NCBI GenBank assembly: GCA_937886325.1
Contig: CALABV010000176.1
Span: 1-64,000, forward strand
Source of the DNA: an uncultured Geobacter sp.
Lineage (GTDB): Bacteria > Desulfobacterota > Desulfuromonadia > Geobacterales > Geobacteraceae
DNA length: 64,000 nt
Reading direction: 5' to 3'
In this document: positions 24,396-34,361 of the stretch, piece by piece
How positions within the stretch are numbered: the stretch's first letter is position 1
Layout: each line of letters opens with the position of its first letter
Made by a program: the position numbers and the translations under genes
The notes under the pieces: model-generated
What the model was told of the DNA's origin: nothing
Databases searched by the model: none
The model's input: only the letters and a program-made list of their open reading frames with translations

Positions 24396-25982
24396 ATGAG
24401 CCAGATAAAGCTCTATGATACAACGCTGCGTGACGGTACCCAGGCAGAGGATATTGCCCTCCTTGTCGAAGACAAGATTCGCATTGCCCACAAGCTTGAT
24501 GAGATGGGCATCCACTATATCGAAGGTGGGTGGCCGGGGAGCAACCCGAAGGATGTTGCGTTCTTCAAGGAGATCAAAAAGGAGAAGCTTAACCAGACAA
24601 AGGTGGCGGCATTCGGTTCAACCAGAAGGGCAAAGACGACTCCGGACAAGGACCAGAATATACGCACGCTTATCCAATCCGAGGCTGATGTGGTTACGAT
24701 ATTTGGAAAGACCTGGGATTTCCAGGTTCGGGAAGCGCTCCGCATCTCTCTGGAGGAAAATCTGGAACTGATTTTCGATTCGCTGGAGTACCTCAAGGGC
24801 CATGTGGGCGAGGTATTTTATGATGCCGAGCATTTCTTTGACGGATTCAAGGCGAATCCCGAGTATGCTCTGAAAACTCTGAAAGCCGCGGAGGAAGCCA
24901 AGGTTGACTGTATCGTTCTGTGCGACACGAACGGCGGTTCCATGCCGTATGAAATATCCGACATCGTAAACCAGGTACGAAAATCCGTCAAGACACCGCT
25001 CGGAATCCATACACACAACGATTCCGAATGCGCGGTCGCCAATACCCTTGCCGCCGTCGAACGCGGCGTGGTTCATGTGCAGGGAACGATAAACGGTTTC
25101 GGGGAGCGATGCGGAAACGCTAATCTTTGCTCAATTATTCCAGCGCTTATGCTCAAGATGAAAAGAGAGTGCCTGTCGGAAGAACAGTTGAAAAGGCTTT
25201 CGGAATTGTCTCGTTTCGTCTACGAATTGTGTAATCTTTCGCCGGACAAGCATCAGCCATACGTCGGAAAATCGGCGTTTGCCCATAAGGGAGGCGTTCA
25301 TGTGAGCGCCATACAACGACACCCCGAAACCTATGAGCATATCCGGCCTGAATTGGTTGGAAATGCTACGCGGGTTCTGGTTTCGGATCTTTCCGGGAGA
25401 TCGAATATCCTTGCAAAGGCTCAAGAATTCAACATAAACCTTGACAGCAAGGATCCGGTGGCAATGGAGATACTTGAAAAAATCAAGGAATTGGAGAATA
25501 AGGGCTACCAGTTCGAGGGCGCAGAGGCATCGTTCGAACTACTCATGAAGAGGGCTCTCGGGACCCACAGGAAATTCTTTTCCGTCATGGGGTTCCGTGT
25601 CATCGATGAGAGACGGCATGATGACCAGAAACCTCTTGCTGAGGCAACCATCATGGTCAAGGTCGGAGGAAGAATCGAGCACACCGCCGCAGAGGGAAAT
25701 GGCCCTGTCAATGCGCTCGATAATGCTCTTCGCAAAGCTCTTGAGAAATTTTATCCAAAACTGAAAGAAGTCAGGTTGCTCGATTACAAAGTTCGCGTTT
25801 TACCAGCCGGTCAGGGTACTGCTTCCGTAACCAGAGTACTGATTGAGTCGGGTGACCGGGAAAGCAGATGGGGTACCGTAGGTGTCTCTGATAATATCAT
25901 CGAGGCATCCTATGAGGCCCTCATCGACAGCATCGAATATAAACTGGACAAGGCGGAAGATAAGGAGCTTATCAGAAAGTGA
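24396..25982 (+). CDS. cimA: Citramalate synthase
   Basis: This 528-residue enzyme of the isopropylmalate-synthase family condenses acetyl-CoA and pyruvate to citramalate, giving a threonine-independent route to isoleucine. The TIM barrel shows [18 protein letters not shown] at the N-terminus, with the catalytic Arg/Asp, [13 protein letters not shown] with the metal-binding His pair, and [15 protein letters not shown] LeuA-type dimerisation/allosteric domain occupies about residues 400-520. The N-terminal motif and length fit the CimA subfamily (TIGR00977) rather than LeuA. The pathway is established in Geobacter. It lies directly after lysC and overlaps the next gene by four bases. Confidence 0.94.
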   Translation: MSQIKLYDTTLRDGTQAEDIALLVEDKIRIAHKLDEMGIHYIEGGWPGSNPKDVAFFKEIKKEKLNQTKVAAFGSTRRAKTTPDKDQNIRTLIQSEADVVTIFGKTWDFQVREALRISLEENLELIFDSLEYLKGHVGEVFYDAEHFFDGFKANPEYALKTLKAAEEAKVDCIVLCDTNGGSMPYEISDIVNQVRKSVKTPLGIHTHNDSECAVANTLAAVERGVVHVQGTINGFGERCGNANLCSIIPALMLKMKRECLSEEQLKRLSELSRFVYELCNLSPDKHQPYVGKSAFAHKGGVHVSAIQRHPETYEHIRPELVGNATRVLVSDLSGRSNILAKAQEFNINLDSKDPVAMEILEKIKELENKGYQFEGAEASFELLMKRALGTHRKFFSVMGFRVIDERRHDDQKPLAEATIMVKVGGRIEHTAAEGNGPVNALDNALRKALEKFYPKLKEVRLLDYKVRVLPAGQGTASVTRVLIESGDRESRWGTVGVSDNIIEASYEALIDSIEYKLDKAEDKELIRK

Positions 25983-26548
25983 TTGAGAGCCTTCATCGGC
26001 TTGTTCTTTTCTGCATCGCGCTTGCCCTGGCAGCTGGTCTCTCCATAAAAAGCCACGATGTCCCTCAATCTGGGGGCGCCGTGGCTTTTTTGCCTATGGG
26101 AACTTCGGTTCCAGGGAAAGAAACGATACGTATTCGTGGAAACATCGAAAAACCCGGAGTTTATCAAATAAATTCCGACGTGGAAGGAAAAACCGTCACA
26201 TTATTGACGCTTATCGGTGTCCAGGAAGAAGTACTGGAGAAGTCGCTTGCAGGACTGGAATTCCATTCCGGAGATGTGCTGGAGATTACGCAAAAAGATG
26301 CACAATACTTTGATATTAAAAAGGAAACAATGACTGTTGAAGAGAGAATCATTCTCGGGATTCCTTTGGATCCGAATCGAATGACCGCGCATGATTGGGA
26401 AAAATTGCCGGGCATTGGACCGGTCACCGCTAAAATGATTATTATTGATCGTCAAAAAAATGGCGATTTTCAATCCGTATACGACCTGAATAGGGTAGCG
26501 GGAATCGGGGAAACAAAAATATTGAATCTAAAACAATTTTTTAAATAA
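25979..26548 (+). CDS. SLBB and helix-hairpin-helix (ComEA-like) exported protein
   Basis: This 189-residue protein has an N-terminal hydrophobic helix ([15 protein letters not shown]) that is either a signal anchor or a signal peptide. An SLBB-like beta-grasp region follows (about residues 48-102, [15 protein letters not shown] and HSGDVLEI). A C-terminal pair of helix-hairpin-helix motifs (about 135-189) shows [13 protein letters not shown] and [12 protein letters not shown]. The domain order matches ComEA, the DNA receptor of competence systems, although the SLBB-HhH spacing is longer than usual. The GTG start overlaps the cimA stop codon (GTGA). No comEC or pilus genes are nearby, so competence is only a hypothesis. 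Confidence 0.75.
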   Translation: MIESLHRLVLFCIALALAAGLSIKSHDVPQSGGAVAFLPMGTSVPGKETIRIRGNIEKPGVYQINSDVEGKTVTLLTLIGVQEEVLEKSLAGLEFHSGDVLEITQKDAQYFDIKKETMTVEERIILGIPLDPNRMTAHDWEKLPGIGPVTAKMIIIDRQKNGDFQSVYDLNRVAGIGETKILNLKQFFK

Positions 26549-26695
26549 AGGTTAATATGCTGAATTTTCTATGAAAATATGTTTTTCGTCGAGCGAGGCA
26601 AGAATATCAATCACGGTTTCACATCTGTTTGGCATGCATGATGTAATTATCCCTTCACCTGGTTATTTTATATACTCATCAGAGGAGGGATCGAT

Positions 26696-26851
26696 ATGCA
26701 ATGTCCAAAATGTAAAGGGCTCATGTTTTCCGAAAAGTATTTCGATTATGTTCGGTCTTTTTATGCTTGGAAATGTACCGGGTGTGGTGAGTTGTTGGAC
26801 ACGACGATTTTGTCAAACAGGGCTCGAAGGAATGATTTTTTTATTGGTTAA
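26696..26851 (+). CDS. 51-residue zinc-ribbon protein
   Basis: This small open frame encodes a 51-residue protein with two CxxC knuckles (CPKC at residues 3-6, CTGC at 27-30) spaced as a zinc ribbon. An aromatic segment lies between them (YFDYVRSFYAW) and a basic patch near the end (NRARRND). GAGGAGGG precedes the ATG by about six bases, which is strong support for translation. It stands alone between the SLBB/HhH gene and the DUF2156 gene. Small zinc ribbons of this type can bind nucleic acid or proteins; no function can be assigned. Confidence 0.72.
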   Translation: MQCPKCKGLMFSEKYFDYVRSFYAWKCTGCGELLDTTILSNRARRNDFFIG

Positions 26852-27227
26852 GACTCACGATGGATTTGTCGAACAAAGATTTCCTCGTATGTGAAATTCT
26901 TCGTTGTTCCTCGTAAGGCGGTTGCTTGTGCATACCGAATACTCAGCCAGAGAAGGTTTCTTCAAAGGCTGGATGCCAAGCGGCCGCCGAGTCGATTCAT
27001 GCATTCCAGGTAACAAAGTTCCTTATCTTTTCCACTATCCTCATACAATATTCCTTCCGGTTGTCATGTCAGGGTACGATAGTATTTCCCAAGCCTCAGG
27101 GGAGCTTCCGCAGTTTACTCTTAACATAAAATCAGTATTGCGTTTTGAATCTCCGGTCGGGGAAGATTTTTATACCATCTGTGCGAAAGCCATATTTCTG
27201 GTATAATCTTCCGCACCGGAGAAAATA
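26852..27227. other. 376-bp spacer before the DUF2156 gene
   Basis: I see no convincing gene. Open frames here lack ribosome-binding sites and family features. A near-perfect -10 (TATAAT, 27202-27207) lies 21 bases before the next start codon, without a recognisable -35 at 16-18 bp. Confidence 0.45.
27202..27207 (+). promoter_or_regulatory. -10 element upstream of the DUF2156 gene
   Basis: A consensus TATAAT is preceded by TCTGG and no good -35. Transcription would start about 10-15 bases before the ATG at 27228, giving a very short leader. Confidence 0.35.
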
Positions 27228-28130
27228 ATGAATATACCGTGCTACCCTCAGTCAAGAAATATTCGTTTTGAGGACAAGTCCTTATTCGATGCTCTTTTCA
27301 GATCCCTTCAACCTCGTGTGTCGGAGTGTTCATTCGCAAATATTTTCCTCTTTCGTCATGCACATTTCTACCGTCTTACACGAGTTAAAGATTCCTATGT
27401 CGTCCTCGGCAGAGGGTACAATGGCGAGGCATACTTTCTGCCACCATTGGGTGAAGATGTTGACGATGCTCTGTCAATACTTCTTCCTGATGGTTTGGTC
27501 ATGTATGGTTGCGATGAATCGTTTGTTGATTCCTATCTTGCGGCACTTAAAGATATCGAGATCACCGAAGAACGGGATGCTTTTGATTATCTCTACCTTC
27601 GCCGGGATCTTGCGGAACTTCCCGGTAACAGGTACCACAAGAAAAAGAACCGGGTGAATTATTTTGAAAGCAGACACGTTTACACTGTTGAGCCTTTTTC
27701 ACAAGACCACCGTCAAGGGGCGCTCCGTCTCCTTGAAGAATGGCTCCGCATCAGGTCGCAGGTGGAAAGTCCTTCCCTTCGTCCTGAAGTGGCTGCATCT
27801 GCTGAAGCGGTTGAGATGGCCGGATTGCTTGGTTTGGAAGGGGTCGTTATTCTCGTGGAAGGAACACTGCGGGCTTTTGTTCTTGGGGAGCGATTGAATA
27901 ATGACACGTCGGTCTGCCACTTCCTGAAGGCAGACCCGTTTATGGATGGGCTATATCAGCTTGCGGATCGTGAGTTCAATCGTCGCTGTTTCTCTGACTG
28001 TACGTACGTTAATCGGGAACAGGATCTGGGAGAACCGAATCTTCGCTCGTCAAAACTTTCCTATCATCCTTGTGAACTCGTGAAGAAGTATCGAGCATGG
28101 AAAGCTTTGGACACTGTTTTTCAAGGATAG
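27228..28130 (+). CDS. DUF2156 (phosphatidylglycerol lysyltransferase C-domain-like) protein
   Basis: This 300-residue soluble protein matches the GNAT-like double domain of DUF2156, the aminoacyl-transfer part of lysyl-phosphatidylglycerol synthases. Supporting stretches are SFANIFLFRH near residue 35, GNRYHKKKNRVNYFE near 135, LGERLNNDTSVCHFLKADP near 225 and YVNREQDLGEPNLRSSKLSY near 265, the conserved C-terminal block. No membrane domain is present, as in many bacterial stand-alone members whose substrate is unknown. SD-like GGAG precedes the ATG. It is convergent with YjbQ (nine bases between the stop codons). Confidence 0.85.
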   Translation: MNIPCYPQSRNIRFEDKSLFDALFRSLQPRVSECSFANIFLFRHAHFYRLTRVKDSYVVLGRGYNGEAYFLPPLGEDVDDALSILLPDGLVMYGCDESFVDSYLAALKDIEITEERDAFDYLYLRRDLAELPGNRYHKKKNRVNYFESRHVYTVEPFSQDHRQGALRLLEEWLRIRSQVESPSLRPEVAASAEAVEMAGLLGLEGVVILVEGTLRAFVLGERLNNDTSVCHFLKADPFMDGLYQLADREFNRRCFSDCTYVNREQDLGEPNLRSSKLSYHPCELVKKYRAWKALDTVFQG

Positions 28131-28139
28131 ACAATCCGG

Positions 28140-28556
28140 CTATTCCCCGACTATTTTGACGAGAACCCGCTTCTTTCTCCTGCCGTCGAAGTCTCCGTAG
28201 AAAATCTGTTCCCATGGACCCAAGTCCAGATCGTAGTCGGTTACCGCCACGACAACCTCTCTGCCCATGATCGTCCTTTTCAGGTGGGCATCGGCGTTAT
28301 CCTCACAACCATTATGGTGATATTGTGAATAGGGCTTCTCCGGCGCCAGCATTTCCAGCCATTCTTCAAAATCCAGGTGCAAACCGGGTTCATCGTCATT
28401 GATGAATACACTCGCAGTGATGTGCATGGCATTGCACAGCAGGAGGCCGTCCCTTATTTCGCTTTCAGCCACGCATTCCCGCACCTGTTGGGTGATGTTG
28501 ATGAAATCCCTTCTCTTGCTGATTTCAAACCAGAGTTCCTTTCTATAATGTTTCAT
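28140..28556 (-). CDS. YjbQ/UPF0047 family protein
   Basis: This 138-residue single-domain protein has the family's metal-site and signature blocks: [37 protein letters not shown] and [17 protein letters not shown]. Some members show weak thiamine-phosphate synthase activity, but a physiological function is not settled. The ATG at 28556 lies 27 bases after the PPP phosphatase stop codon on the same strand, so the two are probably co-transcribed. Confidence 0.9.
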   Translation of the reverse strand: MKHYRKELWFEISKRRDFINITQQVRECVAESEIRDGLLLCNAMHITASVFINDDEPGLHLDFEEWLEMLAPEKPYSQYHHNGCEDNADAHLKRTIMGREVVVAVTDYDLDLGPWEQIFYGDFDGRRKKRVLVKIVGE

Positions 28557-28582
28557 GCAGAATCCCCCCCTATTGTTTCTTG

Positions 28583-29254
28583 CTAATCTATATTTATCTG
28601 GAAGAAGAGTGAAAGAGAATTCAGTTCCAGTGCCGCAAGAGAACCGAGTTCCGGATTAGAAGCGTAAACGCACCCGTTATCCAGTAGAATCCATCCTGTT
28701 CTGACGGAATTCTTTATCGTCTCTCTCGTGACCGGCGTATGACCTGAGATGATCGGTTTTCCCGCTATTGTTCTTGTATCATTGATGGAAGAAGGACGGG
28801 CCCAGAGCATCGCTTCCGTGTCACTGAACGGATCGTCTGACTGGCGATTCAAGCCGGCATGAACGAGAATGAAGTCTTCAAGTTCAAAATAGTACGGGAG
28901 TCTCGATAAAAACCTTTTGTAAACAAGAGGAGTGTCGCACGGATCGTCAATGCCGAAGCTTTCAAGCGTTGTTTTTCCACCATTCAGCATCCAAGCACGG
29001 AAGTAATCCAAGTCACCGCATGCACGCAGCAGCATGTCGTCATGGTTCCCCCGTAGGGCATGCACGGAGTATCCTTTTTGCCGAAGAAGCAGGATGGAAT
29101 CCACAACCTCCCTGCTTCGCGGCCCTCGATCGATATAATCACCGAGGAGATAGAGGGTATCTGTCTTCTTGATGCGTAGGACATCATGCAGAAGAGCGGA
29201 GAATGTCATGGAACAGCCATGGATGTCAGGAATGACGAATCGGCGACGAGGCAT
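28583..29254 (-). CDS. PPP-family serine/threonine or nucleotide phosphatase
   Basis: This 223-residue metallophosphoesterase has the complete PPP metal-binding set: DIHGC (about residue 10), GDYIDRG (about 38), GNHDD (about 70) and HAGLNRQ (about 136), plus a final SGHTPVT. It resembles bacterial PrpA/PrpB and symmetrical Ap4A hydrolase-like enzymes; protein phosphatase and nucleotide hydrolase activities both occur in the family. The ATG at 29254 is favoured; a TTG five codons upstream is the other possibility. YjbQ is encoded directly downstream. Confidence 0.88.
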   Translation of the reverse strand: MPRRRFVIPDIHGCSMTFSALLHDVLRIKKTDTLYLLGDYIDRGPRSREVVDSILLLRQKGYSVHALRGNHDDMLLRACGDLDYFRAWMLNGGKTTLESFGIDDPCDTPLVYKRFLSRLPYYFELEDFILVHAGLNRQSDDPFSDTEAMLWARPSSINDTRTIAGKPIISGHTPVTRETIKNSVRTGWILLDNGCVYASNPELGSLAALELNSLSLFFQINID

Positions 29255-29625
29255 TATATGGTATTCCAATAGTATTTAATGTGAGGGTTTTCCAAAGAGT
29301 CGAGCCCGCCTTTTTGTTATTGTTCAAGACTATCTTAAATTTTGTTCTTTGAAAAGAATGTAAACATCAAAAGGGATAAAGCAAAATAATACTTTCTCAA
29401 CGTTGCCGGATTGCTCGATGCATACAATGCAAAAAGGTGCAACCGTGAATTATGCCTTCAACTCATGTTTCCGGAAATGCTTCTCGGAAGAACTGGCGTC
29501 AACCGTGTCCCGGTTCAGGCGATATAAAAGCTACAAGACAATTTTCGGCAGATTTGCCTTGACAAGCCACCAGTCTCGTGATCAATTGTCCAAATCCATG
29601 AAACAAGTGATTGATTGAGGTCGCA
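29255..29625. other. 371-bp spacer before the efflux operon
   Basis: I find no supported gene. The frame 29403-29618 lacks a ribosome-binding site and family features. A consensus TTGACA (29559-29564) is followed at 17 bp by TCAATT, a poor -10; it could serve the efflux operon. No regulator gene is present. Confidence 0.4.
29559..29587 (+). promoter_or_regulatory. Possible promoter of the efflux operon
   Basis: TTGACA (29559-29564) has perfect -35 identity. The hexamer 17 bp downstream (TCAATT, 29582-29587) is weak, so an activator may be needed if this is the promoter. The macA-like gene starts at 29626. Confidence 0.3.
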
Positions 29626-30822
29626 ATGAAGAAGATCCTTTTATTTGCCATCATAGGCGTTTGTCTTGCGGTCGTGGGCGGATATCTGCTTTTCGCGAAA
29701 AAGCAGAAGCCCTCCTACATCACCGGGCGCGTTGAACGCGGGGCCATTGTTTCAACGGTCTCATCCACGGGAACGCTCAACGCGGTCACAACCGTTCAGG
29801 TCGGCACCCAGGTGTCCGGAACCGTTCAGAAGCTGTTCGTAGACTACAATTCTCTGGTAAAAAAAGGACAAATAATCGCTCAGATCGATCCGTCAATCTT
29901 CAATGCCCAAGTGGAGCAGAGCCAGGGTAACTTCAAAAGTGCCGTAGCAAATCTTTCAAAGCTGAAAGCTGTTGCCCTCGACGCTGGAAGAACTCTTGAG
30001 AGGAACAGGCAATTATTGAAAGAAGGAATCGTGTCCCAAGGCGATTTTGATGCCGCGGAAACAAAATACAGGGAGGCCTCTGCCGCCGTCAGTGCGGCAG
30101 AAGGAAACGTGCTCCAGACCCGCGGCGCATATCGGCAGACCCGGACGAATCTGCGCTATGCCACCATACGCTCTCCCGTGGACGGCATTGTCGTGTCCAG
30201 GAATGTTGATGTGGGCCAGACTGTCGCTGCGTCATTCCAAACCCCAACTCTCTTTACCATTGCCCAGGATCTGACCAAGATGCAAATCAATACCAGCGTC
30301 GATGAGGCGGATATCGGCAAGGTCGAGGTCGGTCAAGGCGCCGTCTTTACCGTCGACGCGTATCCGGAGATGCAATTCAGGGGTGTGGTTACGCAGGTCA
30401 GAATTGCTCCGATAGTAACGCAGAATGTGGTAACCTACGACGTCGTGATTACCGTGGAGAACAGGGACCTCAGGCTCAAGCCGGGGATGACGGCCAATGT
30501 GAACATCGAGGTGATGAGAAAGGGCAGCGTGCTGAAGATACCCAGCGCAGCCTTGCGGTTCAAGCCTGTTGCAAACGGGGAGGGCACGGAACGGAAAGCG
30601 GCAATGGAGAGGCGCGGCAAGAATGGGACCTCCGGGCAGAAGGTCTTTGTACTGAAGGACGGCAAGCCCGTGCCGGTTCCGGTACAGAGCGGAGCCACGG
30701 ATGGTTCGCACGTTGAGCTTATTCGCGGGGAGTTACGCCAGGGCCAGGAGGTTATTGTCGAACAGATTCTTCCCAAGAAGAAAGCCGGCCCTGTCGGCGG
30801 TGGAATGGGTCCGAGGTTTTAA
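29626..30822 (+). CDS. macA: MacA-like periplasmic adaptor of an ABC exporter
   Basis: This 398-residue membrane-fusion protein has an N-terminal membrane anchor (ILLFAIIGVCLAVVGGYLLF), then barrel-sandwich halves around a coiled-coil hairpin. It shows the typical VQVGTQVSGTVQKLFVDYN and LRYATIRSPVDGIVVSR motifs, then a beta-barrel ending LRLKPGMTANVNIEV. A charged insert in the C-terminal part (about residues 325-345) is less conserved. It would connect the inner-membrane ABC transporter with TolC. The start at 29626 has TTGAGG upstream. The ATPase gene follows with no gap. The substrate is unknown. Confidence 0.88.
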   Translation: MKKILLFAIIGVCLAVVGGYLLFAKKQKPSYITGRVERGAIVSTVSSTGTLNAVTTVQVGTQVSGTVQKLFVDYNSLVKKGQIIAQIDPSIFNAQVEQSQGNFKSAVANLSKLKAVALDAGRTLERNRQLLKEGIVSQGDFDAAETKYREASAAVSAAEGNVLQTRGAYRQTRTNLRYATIRSPVDGIVVSRNVDVGQTVAASFQTPTLFTIAQDLTKMQINTSVDEADIGKVEVGQGAVFTVDAYPEMQFRGVVTQVRIAPIVTQNVVTYDVVITVENRDLRLKPGMTANVNIEVMRKGSVLKIPSAALRFKPVANGEGTERKAAMERRGKNGTSGQKVFVLKDGKPVPVPVQSGATDGSHVELIRGELRQGQEVIVEQILPKKKAGPVGGGMGPRF

Positions 30823-31548
30823 ATGGGCGAGATTGTCGTTCGGACGGAAGAAATTTCCAAGGTCTACAGTATGGGGGAGCAGCGGGTCGATGCTCTGAAA
30901 AGGGTTTCCCTGAGTGTGGAGAAAGGGGACTTTGTCGCCATTATGGGGGCGTCGGGGAGCGGGAAATCGACCTTCATGAACATCATCGGCTGCCTGGATG
31001 TCCCCACGTCCGGCACATACCTGCTGGAGGGGGAGAATGTGCAGGGGTTTTCTGGAAGCGCCCAGGCGGAGGTCCGAAACAAGAAAATCGGTTTCGTGTT
31101 TCAGGGATTCAATCTGCTCGCCAGGACATCGGCGGTTGAAAATGTGGAGCTTCCCCTTATCTACGGAAGGTTTCCCGCTTCACTAAGAAGGGAGAAGGCA
31201 CTTTCAGCCCTGGCGCTTGTCGGCCTCGCCGATCGTGCCGGGCATACCAGCAAGCAGTTGTCGGGAGGACAGCAGCAGCGGGTCGCGATCGCGCGGGCAC
31301 TGGTGAACGAGCCTGCAATCATCCTGGCTGATGAGCCGACCGGTAACCTGGATTCAATAACCAGTGTTGAAATCATGGCGATCTTCCAGAAACTGAACAG
31401 GCAGGGCAGTACCATTATCATGGTCACCCATGAGCCTGAAATTGCCGCCTTTACCAAGAGGAATGTCGTCTTTCGGGACGGTCGCGTCATTTCCGATACC
31501 CCAGTCGCGCGCCAGGCGGATGCCGAACAGGCGAGGGGGCGAATGTGA
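30823..31548 (+). CDS. MacB-type ABC exporter ATP-binding protein
   Basis: This 241-residue ATPase has Walker [10 protein letters not shown] (about residue 44), the Q-loop region FVFQGFNLL, the signature [15 protein letters not shown] (about 147), Walker [14 protein letters not shown] and the H-loop MVTHEPEIA. It belongs to the LolD/MacB/FtsE group (TIGR02211/COG1136). Here ATPase and permease are separate genes, unlike E. coli MacB, which fuses them. The start abuts the macA-like stop codon, and the 3' end overlaps the permease start by four bases. Confidence 0.95.
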   Translation: MGEIVVRTEEISKVYSMGEQRVDALKRVSLSVEKGDFVAIMGASGSGKSTFMNIIGCLDVPTSGTYLLEGENVQGFSGSAQAEVRNKKIGFVFQGFNLLARTSAVENVELPLIYGRFPASLRREKALSALALVGLADRAGHTSKQLSGGQQQRVAIARALVNEPAIILADEPTGNLDSITSVEIMAIFQKLNRQGSTIIMVTHEPEIAAFTKRNVVFRDGRVISDTPVARQADAEQARGRM

Positions 31549-32774
31549 TAGAGTTTCTGCTGAGCCTCAAAATTGCGTTGCGTGCGCTCAGGATCAACAA
31601 GATGCGATCCTTTCTCACCATGTTGGGCATCATCATCGGAATCGCAGCGGTTATTGCCATGGTCGCAATCGGTTCAGGGGCGAGCAAGATAATCTCGGAT
31701 CAGATAGCTAGCGTAGGCAGTAATATTCTCCTTGTCTTGCCGGGTTCGAGAACAAGCGGCGGTCTTCGAATGGGTCACGGAAGCACGCCAACCCTTACCC
31801 ATGACGACGCAAAGGCCATAGCTGCGGAATGTCCGTCCGTTTCGTTCGCGGCGCCGGTTGTCAGGGGAGCTGCACAGGTCGTATACGGAAATATGAACTG
31901 GTCCACATCGATAATGGGAGTAACCCCTGACTATTTTTCCGTACGGGATTGGCGGGCTGTAACGGGAAGAATCATCGGCCACTCGGATGTGGAAGGGGCA
32001 ACAAAGAACTGCCTCATCGGTCGTACTGTTGCCGAAAACCTGTTTGGAGCGGAAGACCCCGTCGGCAAGATCGTGCGGGTCAAGAAGCTTCCCTTCATGG
32101 TTGTCGGGGTTATGGACGGAAAAGGCCGGTCTCCGCAGGGCGGGGACCAGGATGATATCCTCTTCGTTCCTCTGACAACGGCGCAGAGGAAACTCTTCGG
32201 CAGCCAGTTTCCCGGTTCCGTCGGATCCATAATGATTCAGGCAAGAAGTGAAGAAGAGCTCAGCCGGGCTCAAAATCAAGTGGATGCGCTCCTGTATCAG
32301 CGGCACAGGATCGGTCCGGGCCGCGAAACCGACTATACCGTGAGAAACCTTACCGAACTCCTGGATGTTGCTGAACAATCGTCAAAGGCAATGTCCTTGC
32401 TTCTCGGCGCGGTAGCATCCATATCCCTCATTGTCGGCGGGATCGGCATCATGAATATCATGCTGGTTTCAGTAACCGAACGTACCAGAGAAATCGGGAT
32501 ACGAATGGCAATCGGCGCCAAGAAACAGGATATCCTTCTCCAGTTTCTCACCGAGGCGGTGTTGCTGACCTTTATCGGCGGAATAATCGGCATGGTGGTG
32601 GGGATTGGTGGAGCCAAGCTGGTTTCCGTGTTTTTTGATTGGCCGACGCTTATTTCATTCCAGGCAATAATCATGGCATTCGGCTTCTCCGGAGCAATAG
32701 GGGTCTTTTTCGGCTTCTATCCCGCCAGAAAAGCCGCTTTACTGAATCCCATCGATGCTTTGCGCTACGAGTAA
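31545..32774 (+). CDS. MacB-type ABC exporter permease (FtsX/MacB_PCD)
   Basis: This 409-residue permease has one N-terminal transmembrane helix ([20 protein letters not shown]), a large periplasmic MacB_PCD domain (about residues 45-245) and three C-terminal helices in the FtsX domain (with [20 protein letters not shown] near residue 295). The protein ends NPIDALRYE, the classic FtsX tail. The start is a GTG that overlaps the ATPase stop codon. It forms the inner-membrane part of the tripartite exporter. Confidence 0.93.
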   Translation: MIEFLLSLKIALRALRINKMRSFLTMLGIIIGIAAVIAMVAIGSGASKIISDQIASVGSNILLVLPGSRTSGGLRMGHGSTPTLTHDDAKAIAAECPSVSFAAPVVRGAAQVVYGNMNWSTSIMGVTPDYFSVRDWRAVTGRIIGHSDVEGATKNCLIGRTVAENLFGAEDPVGKIVRVKKLPFMVVGVMDGKGRSPQGGDQDDILFVPLTTAQRKLFGSQFPGSVGSIMIQARSEEELSRAQNQVDALLYQRHRIGPGRETDYTVRNLTELLDVAEQSSKAMSLLLGAVASISLIVGGIGIMNIMLVSVTERTREIGIRMAIGAKKQDILLQFLTEAVLLTFIGGIIGMVVGIGGAKLVSVFFDWPTLISFQAIIMAFGFSGAIGVFFGFYPARKAALLNPIDALRYE

Positions 32775-32821
32775 TGATGGGGAATTTACTGTACCTCAGA
32801 ACGTTGAAGAAAGGATTCCCG

Positions 32822-34354
32822 ATGGTTTCCAATCGTTTTCCGTTTCGACTTCTTATGATCCTTCTTGTTCTTTCCTGCGGAGATTTGTCCGGATTAGCAT
32901 ATGCAGGAGAGGAAACCGTCACTCTGACACTGAAACAGGCCATCAGTATGGCGGTCGAGAAGAACCTGGAGGTCAGGGCAGAACTCTACAACCCGGCCAT
33001 GAATGAAGCGGATATCAGGAAAAACCGCGGAATTTACGACCCGATGCTGAACCTGTTCACCAATTATCAGCAGTCCACGACTCAACCCACAAGCACCTTT
33101 CTGTCGGGCGCCAGCATAAGCAGGCAAAAGAATTTTCAGGCGAATGCCGGCGTCAATCAGCTTGTTCCCATCGGCGGGACGGTGGGCTTGTTTTTCGACA
33201 ACCTGTGGAATCGCAACAATTCAGACTCATCACGCGGTTTTCTCAATGATTACTGGCAGTCGGAGCTTACGCTCAGCTATACTCAGCCGCTTCTCAAAAA
33301 CTTCGGACGGGAGGCGACCGAATTGGGGATTAGTGTTGCGGTGAATAACAAGGAGGCATCGCTTGACCAGTTCCGGAGTAAGCTGATAGATGTCGTAACA
33401 CGGTCCAGGACCGCCTATTTCACCCTGTACAGCCTGAGGGAAAACCTGGAAGCAAAAATGACTGCGCTGGCGCTGGCGCGGAAGATACTAGAGGAGACAA
33501 AGGGAAGGGTGCGGGCCGGTGTGCTCCCTGCCATGGAGATCCTTAATGCTGAGTTCGGTGTCGCAACGCGGGAGAAGGAACGTATTGATGCGGAAAAGAA
33601 CTTGAGAGACCAGATGGACGTGGTGCGATTTCTCCTGCAGATTGAAGGGAATCCGGATGTGAATCCAATCGACCCTCCATCGAAGGAGGAATATCCGGTC
33701 GATGAGAACGAGGTCATCGCGCGGGCGCTTGCTGTGCGCCCCGATCTGCTTGCCCTCAGAACGAATCTGCGGACAGCGGACCTGCAGACCCGTGTGGCCC
33801 AAAATCGCATGATGCCGGATCTCTCCTTTGTCGGAAGCGCGGCCCTGGCCGGCCTCGGGAGAGACTACGGCCGCGACCTGGATAAGGTCGGCTCAGCGGA
33901 ATATCCGGTATGGTCGGTTGGTCTGCAACTGACCTACCCAATCGGCAATCGCGATGCGAAAAACACCTTCATCAAAAGCAGGCTCAGTTCCGAACAGGCA
34001 AGGGTTCAGGTGAAAAATCTCGAGGATACCATACGAAACGAGGTGAAAATCGCCGTCCGCGGGATTCGCGCCAGCTACCTGCAACTGGATGTCGCGGATC
34101 GGGGGCTAGCCTATGCTGAAGAACGATTGCGCGCCTATATCAAGAAAAACGAAGTAGGATTGGCCACTACCAAGGAAGTGGTTGATGTGCAGAATGATCT
34201 GGTTGCGGCCAAGACAAACCAGATTAAAGCACAGGCGGAATACACCATTGCCATCGGTCAGCTCTGGAGGGCTACCGGAGAAGTGTTGGAACGGGAGGGC
34301 ATAACTCTGAATGGAAAGGAAGCCGACGCTCTCTATGATTCGAACAGCAGGTAA
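32822..34354 (+). CDS. TolC-family outer-membrane efflux protein
   Basis: This 510-residue protein has a cleavable signal (MVSNRFPFRLLMILLVLSCG, then an AYAGEE-type site) and two OEP domain halves. It shows LTLKQAISMAVEKNLEVRA at the mature N-terminus and long amphipathic helices such as LALARKILEETKGRVRAG in each half. Such proteins form trimeric channels with a periplasmic alpha-barrel. ATG 32822 with AAAGG upstream and a good signal peptide is preferred to 32774/32777. It lies between the ABC and RND gene sets and could serve both. Confidence 0.9.
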   Translation: MVSNRFPFRLLMILLVLSCGDLSGLAYAGEETVTLTLKQAISMAVEKNLEVRAELYNPAMNEADIRKNRGIYDPMLNLFTNYQQSTTQPTSTFLSGASISRQKNFQANAGVNQLVPIGGTVGLFFDNLWNRNNSDSSRGFLNDYWQSELTLSYTQPLLKNFGREATELGISVAVNNKEASLDQFRSKLIDVVTRSRTAYFTLYSLRENLEAKMTALALARKILEETKGRVRAGVLPAMEILNAEFGVATREKERIDAEKNLRDQMDVVRFLLQIEGNPDVNPIDPPSKEEYPVDENEVIARALAVRPDLLALRTNLRTADLQTRVAQNRMMPDLSFVGSAALAGLGRDYGRDLDKVGSAEYPVWSVGLQLTYPIGNRDAKNTFIKSRLSSEQARVQVKNLEDTIRNEVKIAVRGIRASYLQLDVADRGLAYAEERLRAYIKKNEVGLATTKEVVDVQNDLVAAKTNQIKAQAEYTIAIGQLWRATGEVLEREGITLNGKEADALYDSNSR

Positions 34355-34361
34355 CGGGAAC

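Noticed and set aside
26629..26645. Sigma-54-like TTGGCAT-ATGT before the zinc-ribbon gene
   Set aside because: The -12 element lacks the GC dinucleotide and the spacing match is by chance level.
26904..27206. 100-codon frame upstream of the DUF2156 gene
   Set aside because: No ribosome-binding site, composition unlike neighbouring genes, and it overlaps the -10 element of the next gene.
29403..29618. 71-codon frame before the efflux operon
   Set aside because: It lacks a ribosome-binding site and family features and spans the operon's promoter candidate.
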